Origin: Sclerodactyla briareus
Taxonomy: Eukaryota; Echinodermata; Holothuroidea; Dendrochirotida; Sclerodactylidae
Direction of reading: 5' to 3'
Length of the DNA stretch: 64,000 nt
Assembly (NCBI GenBank): GCA_026419785.1
Contig: JAODTK010003799.1
Location: forward strand, 62,001-126,000
This document shows, piece after piece, positions 1-13,476 of the stretch (its first letter is position 1; each line of letters starts with the position of its first letter). A model generated the notes under the pieces. It worked only from the letters and a program-made list of their open reading frames with translations. It was not told the origin of the DNA and did no database searches. Position numbers and translations under genes: made by a program.

Positions 1-3000
1 ACTGCAAGAGAGAAGGCGTGATTAAGGACGCAATTAGCTCTTAAACAATTCAGTCAATAAACGTGTATATAGCTATATTCCACCAGAATCTTGAGTCATA
101 GCCCAATGGTATAGTTAAAGACATGTTAGGCTTGTTCACAGGAATGTTTCAAATGTCTTTTGGTCAAGGAAAATTTATTTGAAATTGATTGAAGTTGTGC
201 ACTTAGCCATCGTATTAACTTAGGATCCACATTCATGTCTGAGTTGGTTCATCAAGATCATAGGATCGTAGATGTTGCGAGCTGCCCCTATGTCTGCATA
301 TAACAACTACCACATAGAGCGGACAAAACACGATTCATTTCTGGGAGACATTTTCCGGGGGGGGCACCAGTAAAAGGTTTCGAATTGTTAACCGATGGTT
401 CACACCGAAGGAATGACAAAACGAATCCCATTCATGGATTTCTCCAAAGCCTGGATATGATAGTCCCTCAAAATAAACTATATCCTATATCAGGTTCAGT
501 TCGGTTCTTTGTACAAATAACAAGCACACATGTTACAGTTACAATATAGTAATTGAAAATTGGTGGACAGAATCTTGTCAGAAGCTTGGGCCATAAACCC
601 CTTATGATGAAACATAGGTCCGGTGTAGATACAACCCCCCCCCCCCTCCCCTTCTCTTTCTCTCCGGAGTAGGTGTGGCTATGCAAGTATGAACGTACGA
701 ATAGATCAGAACCAGTCATCGCCGATCATCTACGTGAATAACCCACTTAGGTCTCACTTTCCCAGGACACTTCGAGTGAGTGTTCCTATACATGGCTCTC
801 CCTGTTGTTCTTGTTATATATGAACGTCCTCCCAAACATATTCATGCACGTGGGTTCATTTCCCAATGATTGTAATTGTTTTGGCGTGTGCACCAGACAG
901 GGAATAGGATTTTTCGCATGTTGCAAAACAACCTAGAGAACCTACATACAACTCTTGACAAGGTCGGCCTAAGAATAATACAACAACTTAAATTCATTAC
1001 GACAAGTGCCATATAGTTACGACAAGTGCCATATCGTGAGATTATCACATGCTAGCTGGATCTACATTCAATATGCCTACCGTACTACTTCGAGGAGGCG
1101 CCCAATGTTGAATTGTTAGAAGTTACCCTTTTTTTAGTGTTCGAAATTTTAACAATTATTTTCAATTATAAGTTGCGCTCCGTGAGATATCCATTGCTAG
1201 ATCTACAGTGCAATACCTTATGTGCTCTCAAAGTGGAGACACTCTTAATATTGTTTCAGAGTCACCCATATCTTGGGGCCGAATCTCTAACAATTTCCAA
1301 TCAGTAGCGTCCGCAGAGATTTGTAAGGGGGGAGGGGGTTGCGTGAAAGTCCTGGACCCCAGGGAAGTGCGCCTCATATTTTGGGCCCACCCTCCCTATT
1401 TGGCATGAGTAAATTTATGGGCCCCTAGGATGCTGCAATAGCAATATTTGCTAAATAGGCAAGCTGCACACCTCTACTGGACGTCAAAAACTGCAGTGTT
1501 GGTGTTAAAATGTATTCATCGCTGGGTCCATGGAGGTGGGAGGGTCTGACCTCCAACACCCCCCCCCCCCCCCCTGCGTCGCTAATGATTCAAATTCAAT
1601 TACGACGGGTGTTCTGCCATAGGTCGGCATGTTAGAATCCACATTGAATATACTCTGAGGTAGAAACCCTGCTTGAAACTGCCAGGAGAACTACGATGTT
1701 TCGAAGCATGAACACTTAAAAATGGGACCAACCACATTAACGAGGCCGCCGCTTACACTTACCCGACCTAAGCGTGTAGTCCGCAGACAAAGCTTGGAGC
1801 AATGCATTACGGGAACTTGTTATCTATATGGGGAGCACTATAATCCCCAAGACATATATCGATTATGCTTTAATCTATTCCAAACGCTCTGTCAGGATCC
1901 CTACTGAAATGACTATTCTACCGAAACACCTGGTTGTGCTACCAGGGAATGCTACTCTACCCCTGGTGGCTACCGATATAGTTGTATAAGAGGTTGACCG
2001 GATGAGCCTTTGTCACCTGTCGTAAGTCCGGAGACCCGTAGTGTTTTTTTTTTCTTTAGTAGGCTATATGGCAAACAATCATGCACATTGGAGACCGACT
2101 CCAGCCCACCCTATGTCGGATGCGCACCATCCACATTCATTCTTTTCTCCCTTCTATCTACGCATGAGACTGCCCTAGAACCTAACGCTGAATTGACATG
2201 CACCACTCCCTGTGGTGAGGCAATATGATGCACCAAATGAGATGTCGCATGTTGTAGAACACAACGGCAATTTTATTTGCGATTCTGAGGTTCTTAGGAG
2301 ACGGTTGTGGAGGTCCACGTTAACGAAGATGGTGGTGAGTCATGTCACCCCCTCTTACCGTTACCTCCTACCCTTCCACAGCCTACTATTTGTGTCAAAT
2401 TGACATAAATTGGGTCGGAATAGAATCAAACGATGGGGGGGGGGTGGGAGTGGATCCAGTTGACTTTATTCTGGTCAAATTATGACCCAAAACTTTGTTG
2501 GGTTCCCTCCTGAACCCAAGTTTGTGTCAATTTGAACCAAATGTGTTCAGAGTGTAGTGGATGCGTTGTTTGTTTTTCCGAGTTCACTTGTTTACGGATG
2601 CGTTCTCCTTTCAGAATTATACCAATTGAAGCTGTACAAAGACGAGACGGAGCGAGTTTTGAAAACCTCGTACACCCTCACAACCGAAAACTTCGTGCGG
2701 AACGAGCGGGAGAAATAACGGGGAGCAAATTCGAACCGTAGCAATTATTTCGCGATACCTGTTCAAAGACGACACCGTGATCTTCCGATCGGATAGAAAC
2801 AACGAGGCGAATCTACAGAGGGCGAGGAAGATACATTCGCCGAATGGGAGAAAATACTGAAAGAAATATACCGGCGGTACTTATGGTCTACCGTAGACAA
2901 CGGAAGGGTTTTTCGAAGGAAGTCTTAATTATTCTCTAAAGTGTCTATCCTTATGTTTCTCCTCGATGTGAATTTTTACTTGCAGTGTCAAACGCATAGT

Positions 3001-5030
3001 TTTCTAGACGAAGCAGCAAGAGTGGGCAAGCTAACTGTCACCGTTATCATTTATTTAGTGTATTTGCTTCCCCAACAGATGGCTGGTCAGTTTTCCCACG
3101 CCGAGACTGCAGACGTCTGATCATCAAGTTGTCCTGATACGTCACCAATAACGGATTTCGTTTGGAACGCTTGATCCCGCCCAAATGCCTTCGACAACAC
3201 ACTGGTCACTGAAGGATCCTCGCAGACTGCCGGATCCAGGGGCGTGATTCCCTGAATTGAACTGAACGACGAGAACGCAAGGTGATGTCGATTGAATTAC
3301 TTTTATCCTACCAATTGCTGCGGTGTCCACCTTCGCAAAACTTATTGAGAGTAGTGTCACATTTTACCTTTTCAATCTCGTAAACACTGTTTTTAAATAG
3401 CCTGGCGGTTTAATAGCAAAGGCTGTAAAAACATCCCTTCTGCTATTTTGGGGTTATATCTAGTGGCCACCTTTAGCCTGGTAAACGCCCCGCTACTCAA
3501 GAAAAAAATTCGCCGATTCGTGTGTGGAAAGAGAGTAGTTTTGCTATTGTGCAATGTACCTCGTGACGTCACGCGAGTAACCTGTGACCCTGGGACCCTG
3601 GCCCGCCATACCAAGTTAATCCAAACCATGATTCTTACCAACCAAGCAACAAAAGAACTAGCAATGGTATCTGATTAAAACTTACAACTTTGTTCAGAAG
3701 ATTAAAAGAATATATCATCTTTTGTTTATGAATCAATAAATAATATTTCTCTGCTATATGGTGCACAATTTCAGCATTCTGTATAAGTGCATGAGCGGAC
3801 CTTCCCCATCGTTACTCTGGTGACGTCCTCAGTTAAAGATGATCTGTTGCATGACGCATCATACTTTGAAGGCCGCTCATTGTGGCATTAACTAAAATGC
3901 GAAATGATTAATATGATTATAACTGACCTTGACACAAAGTTCAATACAACGAACCTAGCATATACGAACAGTACACTAGGCCTATATCATATCACCTTAC
4001 CCCCTTCATTTCAAACCATCAGAGCATTACATAGCTGCACAAACACCATATCCACGCATTCGGAGGCCTCTGCTTAGATGCAGGTTGTTTTTTTTTTTTA
4101 TTTTGTGATGAATCATGTATCCAATTCACCGAGTTCAGACATGACCTCTGGTGACCTCCTCCAACGTGCAGAAGCGAGTGCGATAAATCTGAAATCATTA
4201 TCACGTTGCAAAGACGAATTACGGTCCATAAACTGTTTGATGACAAATTTGAAATACGCAGCTCGTGTATACAGCCGTATGTTGGCCTCCGAGGGAGAAT
4301 TTTTCATAGATCAATGGCGTTGATTTGCGGCATTGTAGCTACATGCAGTAATTTTGCCTATAATGCAGTGCTCGTTCCATCTATATGGAATATAACCCCG
4401 AGGAACCTATCTCCACCTCTTCAAAATCGTGCAACTATGAAAGAAAACTCACTGTCCATGCGCACGTGTGATTTTTTGCCGCTACGAAGCTGCTCCGATT
4501 GGCAGCTATTTAACATATCTCATGTTTGGTAACTTGCCTTTGTACTTCGCGTGACTTCCCCTATGTGTAATTATCTTGTATTCCGCATTCGCTCGCATCC
4601 CTGGAATACTAGTCTACCCCGGCTAAACTTAATCCAATGCCGACACCCTGAACGATGATCATGAATCATACCCGGTAATCGGTTATCACTACCAATCCTA
4701 AAATTCATGGACCATTAGGTCTGGCCTACGCTGTTGGTATTTGGACTTCTGAATCCATTATTTATTTTTCCCTACTTCGGGATATTATGGTTTCTGGCTA
4801 CTCCGTCTCCGTGCGTCCTGCGGAAGCTTTATCCGTGTGTTAACGCCAATAACTGTTCCAACACATTTGTTTTGTATGAGGGCAGAAACATTGTGAATTA
4901 CCACTTTGTCAGATTCGAACGTAACCAGGTACTTGGCCTCGACAAAGGGACGTCTCTCTGGGGGTCATCCGAAGTCAATTAAGTGTGCATAATTTGTGTG
5001 TTTCCCAACTTGTCCGATTTCGAACGAACC

Positions 5031-5054
5031 GGGGGGGGGGGGGGGGGGGGGGGG
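5031..5054. repeat. Poly-G run, 24 nt
   Basis: Twenty-four uninterrupted G, followed by aggggcagggg. A C run of 18 lies 90 bp downstream at 5144-5161. G runs of this length can form G-quadruplexes and are also common sites of assembly error. The glycine-rich reading frame across it is an artefact of the run. Confidence 0.95.
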
Positions 5055-5143
5055 AGGGGCAGGGGACTTCCCCCCACATTTTGAGATGCTCCTATTATTT
5101 CCATTTTTCACACAGTAATTTTTTCTGGCGGCATGGCCATGTT

Positions 5144-5161
5144 CCCCCCCCCCCCCCCCCC
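5144..5161. repeat. Poly-C run, 18 nt
   Basis: Eighteen uninterrupted C on the plus strand. It is the complement-type partner of the G run at 5031-5054, so this 130-bp interval could pair with itself. Confidence 0.95.
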
Positions 5162-7014
5162 TTTGTCATCACCCCCACCCACTCCTGAAATGAATTTACG
5201 CCTGTGTCCTGGGCCTACGCAGTGGAGGTCATGTTGTGAGTTCCAGTTGCGGGTAATTTATGCAAGCTTTTCCCCCAACTTCGTCGGATGCTACCAAACT
5301 TGGTGGATTTAAGACTACATTTGGTCCTGACAAGTAGAGGGTCGTGTGAGGTCATCGTGAAGGTCAAAATAAGGCTATATGCGATTCTCATTTCTCAACT
5401 TGTCGCACTTTGAACAAACTCTGAGTCAAAATAAAAAAATTTCCCTGGAAAATCTCTCTCAACTACATTTAGATTCAGTTGACATCGGCACCCGCAGATT
5501 GGTCCGTATGGGGACCTAAACTCCGACGATTCACCCTCCTGCGAGGTACTACTCTGAATTTGCTGGATATATCTCATATGAATACTTCTTATTCATCTGC
5601 AGAGGGAATTGAAGTTAAGTGCGACGGCTTGGACGCCACCACTATACGTCATCGCTGTTTCCTTTATAAGTGATGCAGACCCGCGGTCGAAGACCCTCAG
5701 CGACAGTAAGAAATTGTGTAGACTAATGCAAAATCATTGTAAACAAGTTGAATGTAACTTGTAAAGCATAATACAAATTAAGCTGCGCGGTTACCTGTAT
5801 CGGCTTCCACCACGCCGCTGTTTTTCACAATGTGAAATAATACTACTGTTTTCACCAAACGGTAACCCTTAAGAGATGCATTCGTTGTTTACTACGTCAA
5901 TGTAGCGATTTGCCGCATACTTCAGAGCCACTCTTCCCACTAGACACCCCATCAGCACCTGTATGGCATTTGACAGGGTATATTTGGGTGGGCGAAAATT
6001 ATATCATTAATTTGGCTTATAGTTCGCAGTTTCAATCAAATCAGTCGATTTAATGTCAAGACAAATGGATCTTCATAAGACCTCTTTTAGTGTAACGAAA
6101 GGGAGAGGATTACCCAGCATAGTTTATATAATGAAAAAAAAAACAGAATTTACTTGCTCTGTGTAGAACTCACACGGTTGCGGGCATATGCATCGATTAG
6201 AGGGAACTCCAGGAAGAGGTGTAGAGGTAGGTTTCCTTGAATTTTCTAGATATTTTCAGAACATTACTACGGTGTTTGAGGACTTTGGAGACCGCTGTTA
6301 TCATGTCATAGTGAAACTCAAAAGTCTCGCCCTTGGTTGCCTAGTCGTACCACAGCGCTTTCCAAATAATTCCCAAATATCGTGAGAAGTCAACGACCAC
6401 GGCAAATCAGATAGCTCTGTGTGCATGTCCGTACGTAAGTGGTTAGCGCTCAGCGCCCAGAAGTAGCCGAACGCCAGTTCATATCATTATTCTTTCCAAA
6501 CAAAAGATAGAATACGGTTTAATTGAGAACAAATGGATGCATAATTACACTGGTGGGGAGTCTCCAAACTTCATTTCTAGTGAAGTTATGGCCTAAACGA
6601 TTAGAAAATATCACAGGAGCAATAGATTTGCACCCATCGCAAACAATCTTTCGGAACTCCCTCGATCCGACGTTAACACAAAGTCTATTAGAGCTGCCCA
6701 TTGAGTTAAGTGTTATTGTGAGATTACACTGTACAAATTTATATTGACAGTCATCGTGAACTGAAAGGCATAATCTGAATTGGTCAGGTGAATCTGTGAC
6801 TGCGTTGTTTTGGTCACACTTGATTTATGTCGGCAAAATCCGTCATTTGTTCGAAAAATTTTCAAACAGAAATTGGGGGATGAAAATGCTAATTTAGAAA
6901 GGGGAAGCGGTAGTACAGATTATAAAGTATGATTGTTTCGCCAGGCCAGCTACAACTTCGACTGACGTGATAAGTTCATAAGGTGGACTGGTTTTATAAC
7001 ATTGTTATCGTGTG

Positions 7015-8010
7015 AAGCCCGTTTCAATTGCCACGCGGGCGGCGGGCGGGCGGGCGGGCGGGGGGCGTCTAAAAATCGCTCATCGTTATTTTAATGGAAG
7101 CCGTTCCATGCACGCGGACGGGCGGGCGGGCGGGCGGGGCGTTTTTGCGAAGCAGGTCATGTAGCGATTTTTTTCCGCCCGCCTGCGTGTCCGCGTGGTA
7201 TTTCGCAATCAAGTCCCGGGGATTCCCTGCAATCTTACCGGCTTGAAGCCGGATAATGGAGAGGTCGAGGACATTTTAGTTCAAAATGTTCCAAACAAAC
7301 ATTCATAACTGTTTCAACACTATAGGGATGGGCTTGGGATTTTATTCAGATTTGTCTATTATTCAACGGCTTCTAGACACCTTTTGAAACAATCTTTACA
7401 TGTTTAAACCGATGATAGGTCAAGTTATTGCTAATTAAATCTTCATAACCTGTCAATTGTGAAGTTTTAATGGTGGGCCGGAATCGTTGACATTCAGAAC
7501 AGTGGTTTTCAGAAAATGAACACCGGTGTTTAGGTTTAAACACTAGTAAGGGTCAGATGTTTGACAACAACGTCAACGACAACAGAGACAATGACAACAA
7601 CTAACAAACAACAACAAACGACAACGACGGACAAAACGACGACAACAACGACAACAAACTTTTGGTGCAACAAAACAACAACAACGGAACGACAACGCAA
7701 GGACACGACAACCGACAAACGGACAACAACAACAATAATAATGACAATAACAATAGTAACAATAATAATAACAATATTAAACAATAATAACAATAATAAT
7801 AATAACATATAATAATAGTAGGACTGACAGCGGTTCTTATATCGCGCATATACCACATAAAGTGAGAGGTAGGTGCGTTGACTAAAGAAAACCCGCCCGC
7901 CGCCCCGCCCCGCGTGCATGGAAACGGTCTTCCAAACGCCCGCCCGCCCGTCCCCACCGCCAGCCCGCCCGCCCGCCCGCCGCGCCGCGTGCATGGAAAA
8001 ACGCCAGCTT
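7015..8010. mobile_element. Non-autonomous DNA element with doubled (GGGC)n terminal inverted repeats, copy 1
   Basis: About 1 kb long. It begins with aagcccg and ends with cgccagctt, which are inverted matches of each other and of copy 2 (13477-14432). Each end carries two blocks of CATGCACGCGGGCGGGCG type: left near 7031-7062 and 7108-7140, right inverted near 7890-7920 and 7935-7995. The interior is collinear with copy 2: a short AAGCCGGATAATGG motif near 7250, an A/T-rich middle, the sequence CACCGGTGTTTAG near 7520, then an ACAACG-rich tract running into AAT repeats. No transposase is present, so it would need one in trans. Possible flanking TTATCG (7005-7010 and 8010-8015) could be a target duplication, but copy 2 does not confirm it. 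Family unknown to me. Confidence 0.8.
7564..7812. repeat. ACAACG/ACAACA simple repeat passing into AAT repeat
   Basis: Imperfect ACAACG, ACAACA and GACAAC triplet-pair repeats to about 7730, then AATAATAAC repeats to 7812. It forms the core of the 7015-8010 element and recurs at the same place in copy 2. The Thr-rich and Val-rich open frames here come from the triplet periodicity and are not genes. Confidence 0.9.
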
Positions 8011-9000
8011 TATCGGTTATTAAAAAGCAGTATGGGTCGCCGCTTAGTAACAATTAAGGAGATTCTCAATAGTCACGCTAACTAAGATGGCGCTGTGCAA
8101 GGTTGCGAATGTGTTATGTCGCATTAGCCAAAGGCGGGAAGTTTGAACGCGGTGTTTTGATCTTGGAGGGGGGCGGTCGGAGAGCTCAAAATACAGATGG
8201 AAATGTTGTTTGAAAACTGCAGAGAGAAGTAGGAAAAAGTCTCTTGCGGGAGGGCCCCTGTAAGATAGGCAAAGCAAGTGTTTTCCTTTCATGTAGACGG
8301 CCCAGTTACATGCAGTATACTACGTGTAGCAGAGGACGCTCCACAATGTAATTAGTTATTGTTCCCTTTAATTACGCGGAAAGATCTGGAAAGAGCGATA
8401 CCACGGACGGTCCCCCCCCCCCCACCCCCCCCAGTCACCGACGACTGAGAAGGCACCAAGTGTTATACCGCCTCACCTCCTGAAGTGAATTTTTAATAAG
8501 GATGCACGTACATGCCAGTAGTAGACAGTATAGCTAGTGAACAAAGCGCTATATTCGTCCAAGTTACGTCGGCTGATAGGCGATATGATTAGCCACAGGT
8601 GTTTTAAATGATAATAAATGGTCGCAACATACACATAGGGTGGTGCTCTCACTCGTTTTCGTATGTTGAGTCGCCGGACACTCACATAACCCCTGGTGCC
8701 CCCTTCTGCTAATATACGTACCGTCCTCCGTCTGTACGGCGCTCCTCTGAGAAGGAATTCGCATAGATGCGTATGCGTGTCGGCTGGATGTTGAAAATTA
8801 CACATTTATACGAGAACGGACGTTCGTTACGGAAGGGAAAATCGTTGTGTATGCGAAAGACATAAAAATGCAGCAGCCAAATTATCTGTCGTTGCTTAGG
8901 TTTTTATAATGAAGATATCCCTAGATCCATTCGCAGTGATAGCATCCGTATACGCATTAGTACATGTGCCTATTTGCCCATTCATTGTGTTTGCTTATTA
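8011..9000. other. No gene seen
   Basis: A C-rich run lies at 8413-8432. The minus-strand open frame at 8473-8805 (110 residues) has no recognisable domain and is read as chance. Confidence 0.5.
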
Positions 9001-9135
9001 TTATATATATAGAATATATATAGAAAAATTATCCAGGCCTGGATAATTTTTCTATATATATATATATATATATATATATCTACTATATATATATATATTA
9101 TATATAGATATATAATATATAGATATATATATATT
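9001..9135. repeat. TA-rich microsatellite containing a perfect 48-bp palindrome
   Basis: Tracts of TATATA are interrupted by AGATATA. At 9014-9061 lies a perfect palindrome with 24-nt arms. Its non-TA core reads gaaaaattatccagg then its exact complement, centred between 9037 and 9038. There is no loop, so it could extrude as a cruciform. Confidence 0.95.
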
Positions 9136-10639
9136 GCCTCTGTGGAACAAATATACCATCTGTGACAACTGAATAGGAACCATAGTCAGACAATGGCCTC
9201 CATCTCAGTTCCCCCCCCCCCCCCCAATCGGCGATTTTCCCAGCCTAAGAAACATCTAAGTCACGCGAACGGAGGATTCTTACAATCTTGGTCAAGGATT
9301 TTCGGAACGCTAAGCTGCCATACCCGACTCTGAGCACCAAAATAAAACGATCTCGAGGCGTACTACAGGTGACGAGATCCCACATTCAACCCTCTCCACC
9401 GTAAAATGTTGAATACGACCAACAATGGTGAATACGGGACGGCATGTGGGCATCTCAGTTTCAACATGTGTGTGTGGGGGGGGCTATATCCATCATCACG
9501 TTATAGAGGGGTGTTCCAAGAATTGGTCAATATGTAGAGGTGGGATGTGAATATCACTGAATGTGTTTCTCACATACTTGACAATAAACATCGATTATAT
9601 ACAAAGCTCATTTGTCAAAGAGTTCACCTGCTTGTAATTTAATTTATCCACTATAGGTGTTTTTCATTCATTCATTTATTCCAGAATCCGCTTGAAATAA
9701 TTTAGTACAAATGCAATGACCGCATTCCCATCATGACGCATATATTCCAATGCATGATGGAGCATACATTGTATAAAACGAACGCATGGTCATTATTTCA
9801 TCAGGTTGCGGGGGAAGACACTCGCAGAAATTGCCCTACACGTGCAGGCTCGGGTGAGGTGCCGGGGTGATTACCCCCTGCATCGGTTAGCTGGGAAGGG
9901 AAAGGTTCGGAGGACAGCACTGCGCCCAAATATCAGTAACACACAATTAGGTGTGGTCAGAGAGTGCATTCATGGTAGTACCGGTAATGATTGTGGCAAT
10001 GGTCGCTTACAGAAAGGAGATATATTCCGTCGACACGCCCCGTGGTCCATATCTGTTATGTTTCATGAACAAACTTTAGATACTGAAATGTATTGTTTCT
10101 TGTGGTTCCTCGATGAAATTCAATCTTGAAACGAAGATTGTGATGTAGAATCGGTTTCAGGATCAGTAAAAAAACCAATGAGGTGTCGTGTTCGTGACAT
10201 GTACTGCTTTTAGAATTTTAGTACAAAAACATATATGTATAGGCCTTGTCATCGGACAACTCCGATCTACCTTACTCTAACTTAACTCTTACAAAGAGTA
10301 ATGGATTTATTTTGAAAAAATGGATCCTGAAGGTATTTGGTCATGTTGGTAACGCCGAGTTCAACCGAAGTATTCAGATGCCATACAAGATAATCAACTT
10401 ATTTTAGATATCGAGAAAAGTTATTCAACCACTGAATTGAAAACACAATAACCCAGTGTTCCTCCTACAATAAAATAAAGGGATACGTGTGCGGATTGAG
10501 CTACTATCGGTGGCTATATCGTTATAAACACATTACTCGCTGGAGTCATGTTATCCAAATATGGCAAACTATATAACAGTGTACTCCTTTCGTTGACGTT
10601 ATCTTGTCTCAATAATTCAACTCCTGTTGACCTCCGCGG
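9136..10639. other. No gene seen
   Basis: Includes a C run at 9211-9227, an ATTC microsatellite near 9665, and short imperfect inverted matches around 9710-9795 (atgcatgatgg against cccatcatgacgcat). The 107-residue frame at 9806-10129 has no recognisable motif. Confidence 0.5.
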
Positions 10640-11345
10640 ACTTTTGTGCTAACCCCAATCCACTGAGGTCAAGACTCCTCATGCAGCAACTAACAAGGGT
10701 ATGATCCCTCTTCTTTCTTGCATGCCAGTTATCTGATTTTTGACTTTGAACCTCTGGTACTTGGCTGGATAGAGCATGTTTCATCTACACTTATACCACG
10801 TACATACCAAGTAATTAGCATTGTGGCTACCTCTCTTCTCCCAAGGAAATCCTAAGCACTTGAATCTACAATTTGAAAGGCGCTATATGAAAGTACCCAA
10901 ATATGCTATATTTTCGTTGAACAGTTATCATGTTAACATACTTTACCTCTGTTGACCTTTGACCTTTCAAAACAATGAGGACTATCTACCTGGCCATCTA
11001 TCCTGGTGGCCAACTCAAATCTACCAAGTATGGCCCTCCACATATTTACGGACCAGTTATCATATACCACAAGAATTCTAAACCTTGACCTCCGATGACT
11101 GCCCAGGTAACCTTTGACATGACCCCAAAACAACCGATCATGTCTCTATATGTTGACTAGGTATACAAGGTATATTAACCCTCTACATATTTTGTTGAAC
11201 ACTTAGATTCCATAGGCTTTTAAAAACTCTGAACCTCTGAGAAACAAACTCTGACTGCTGAGAAACAAAAAGAAAATCACTTACATAGGTTAAGCCCCCT
11301 ATATATTTTTCTTTTGAGCAGTTATTGTTATGTATTGTTTTGAGT
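10640..11345. repeat. Diverged GACCTTTGACC-type repeat
   Basis: Shares short blocks with the arrays at 30190-31260 and 40030-40800: tgaccccaaaacaa, and aaccctctacatattt near 11180 and 31257. It contains tgacctttgacct at 10953-10965, an exact direct repeat of the nuclear-receptor half-site AGGTCA with one spacer on the minus strand. Copies are too diverged for me to set unit boundaries. Confidence 0.5.
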
Positions 11346-13476
11346 TTTTATGTACCAGGGTACTTGCATAGAGTCTAGGGTCACGATTTGCGTTGCGATT
11401 TGAATGGTTGCGGACAAGATTAATACTAATCTAAGTGGAGCGCCACCACAGTTGGCGCGTAGTCGTAACAAGACTTTTTTCGTTTTATTACGGACCCCCT
11501 CGTTTGGCAGGGAGCGTCACTTCCCGTGCCTTCTGGGACAACAAGCAGCATGCCTAAATCTGATACCAAATTTTTATTGGGCAGAGGTTCTCCAAAACTC
11601 ATCGCCTTCGGGATCAATTTCAAGGTTGTGCGTTGGGTGCTGTGACATTCTAAAATACGATGCAGTGAGGTTACAGTCACATGAAAGGAGCAATTAGAAT
11701 GGGCAATGGACAACCAATACGTTTCGCCCGCCAGCGAATCGCGAGATTTATGCAAGGATCCAATTTTACGCAACGAACATTGCACTGCTCCGTGTCTGAC
11801 CTCATCACCCTTAGTAGCCTGAGTTTTCTACCAAAGATTACGACGACGGCAGCCATTTTTTTTTTTCTTTGCGATCTTAGGTTGCATGGAGGGACACTTT
11901 TCGACATTCAATCAAAAAGTAAGGCAATATTTTGGATATAAACTCATCTCCACCTAAATTTGGAATCAATGTCTTTGCACGAATATGTGGCGTTCCCTAG
12001 CCGACACTTCGAATGGCTATTTCAAGGGTTTCTACACGCACCGTGTGTCCAGCGTCCCTTAGTTGTGCACCGTCACACAACCAAACTTTCAACGAGCTGG
12101 TCCGACCCATTAATTATTGCATGGGTACTCTATTTTGAATTTGCAATACACCATACCATGCAACAAATTCACAGGTCCGCCAGGTGGTAGACTTAACCCC
12201 CCTCGTCGCCTCAACCCAACCCCCCTCCTCTCAACCCCCCCAGTTACACTTTTGGGCATTCCATTCACTTTTTGAATCATGTCTTCTTGACAACGCAATT
12301 TTGGCGTTTCCCGCGCCGCATTTTCGACTGCCGCACCGTGTGCCTCATAGTGATATTATGTGCACCGTGCAGGCCAACATTCAACTAGTCATTAAAAAAA
12401 TAAAAAAGGTCACCGATCCCGCCCATTGGTGACCTACCCCGTCGCCCAAACTCTTTTCAACCCTAAGAGAGCGATTTGTATGTTTAAGGTTTGTTTTGTT
12501 TATTAAACTACTGTTCCCGAGCAGAAATCGACAACGTCCAAAAGGACAACCCCCCAAGCTGGTGAAGCCAGTCTTATCTAAACGATGGGATTGGAGAAGG
12601 ACCCTCCTTGTTCATTGATGAATGATAACCCAGCCAAGTAAATTTCAGGGCGTTTTTGCTAAGGAACCTCATTGTCTGCACAAGGCACTCATTGTCCGTA
12701 CCACGACCGTACAAATAAAGTACATTGTATTAACCGCGGTTGCTGCTGGATATGTCGGATCGTGTCAAAGGCGAATAGCAGTCGCGGGCTCAAATATGGA
12801 GGGGGGGGGGGGGGGGGGGGGGGGGTGGGGGGGGGGGGGGGGGGAGGGGACCAGAAGCAAATTGCGTCCCCTCCAAACCAATTTTTTTTTTCTTTCGGGG
12901 TGGGGAGGCCGCCGTCCCTGCATAGGCCTGGGGCACAGAGGGGCCTTGGATTTCCCTCGGAGGGAAATCACTTGTCGACGATCCACGCTAGGCCCACTAT
13001 GGCTCGCGCGTAGGCGAACCAATATTTTTGTGCTGATCGATCCCCCCCGCCCCGAATTGCAGGAAACACAACTTCCCATTATTTTTAGTAGTATACCACC
13101 TCTTCTTACTCTATCAACGACATTCATGGAAAGATATCTCAGTACAACCCGTTTATCGCTGATAATTTTTTGCTGTATACCCCATAATTCCCTGAAGATG
13201 AGCAAATACTCTCAAGGTATCTGAATTCGCTGGTAAGCTGGTCAAAATCCTGGGGGATGAAATTCGATCCTCACAATAGAGTTTGTGCGAGTCTGGTCGA
13301 GTCACAAGGAAGAGGAACCCGGGTGCCTGGGAATTAATAATGTTGGGCGTCGTGTCAACCCCTGAACTGAACATATCCCTACCTCAGTATAACTATTCAA
13401 AACGACCTACGATGGAATACCCAGCACATCATGCTTCAGTGGAAACGCCACAAGTGTCCTTGACTTCTTAAAAAAA
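11346..13476. other. No supported gene
   Basis: Several overlapping open frames occur on both strands (11404-11785, 11681-11941, 12184-12432), none with a recognisable family or splice context. The 200-residue frame at 12622-13224 is inflated by glycine codons from the G run at 12801-12844. Confidence 0.5.
12801..12844. repeat. Poly-G run, 44 nt with one interruption
   Basis: Twenty-five G, one T at 12826, then 18 more G. It is the longest G tract in the window, with strong quadruplex potential and a likely place for an uncertain length in the assembly. Confidence 0.95.

Larger units (their letters stand above)
1..7014. other. Non-coding stretch with no recognisable gene
   Basis: I see no reading frame longer than about 110 residues and none resembling a known protein. 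The sequence is AT-leaning with scattered homopolymers: C runs at 635-646 and 1559-1574, a G run at 2437-2446 and the longer runs listed separately. A 20-bp motif is duplicated in tandem near 997-1035. Around 5260-5400 the text resembles the GGTCA-rich repeat families seen further right (gaggtcatcgtgaaggtcaa). It is probably intergenic or intronic. Confidence 0.6.

Noticed and set aside
6440..6475. tRNA-like text gtaagtggttagcgctcagcgcc
   Set aside because: Box A-like only; no convincing box B or cloverleaf follows.
7536..8053. 150-residue valine/leucine-rich minus-strand frames that look like membrane proteins
   Set aside because: They arise from the ACAACG/AAT simple repeat and the GC-rich inverted termini of the non-autonomous element, and recur as different proteins in copy 2.
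12622..13224. 200-residue glycine-rich frame
   Set aside because: Created by the 44-nt G run; no homology outside it.
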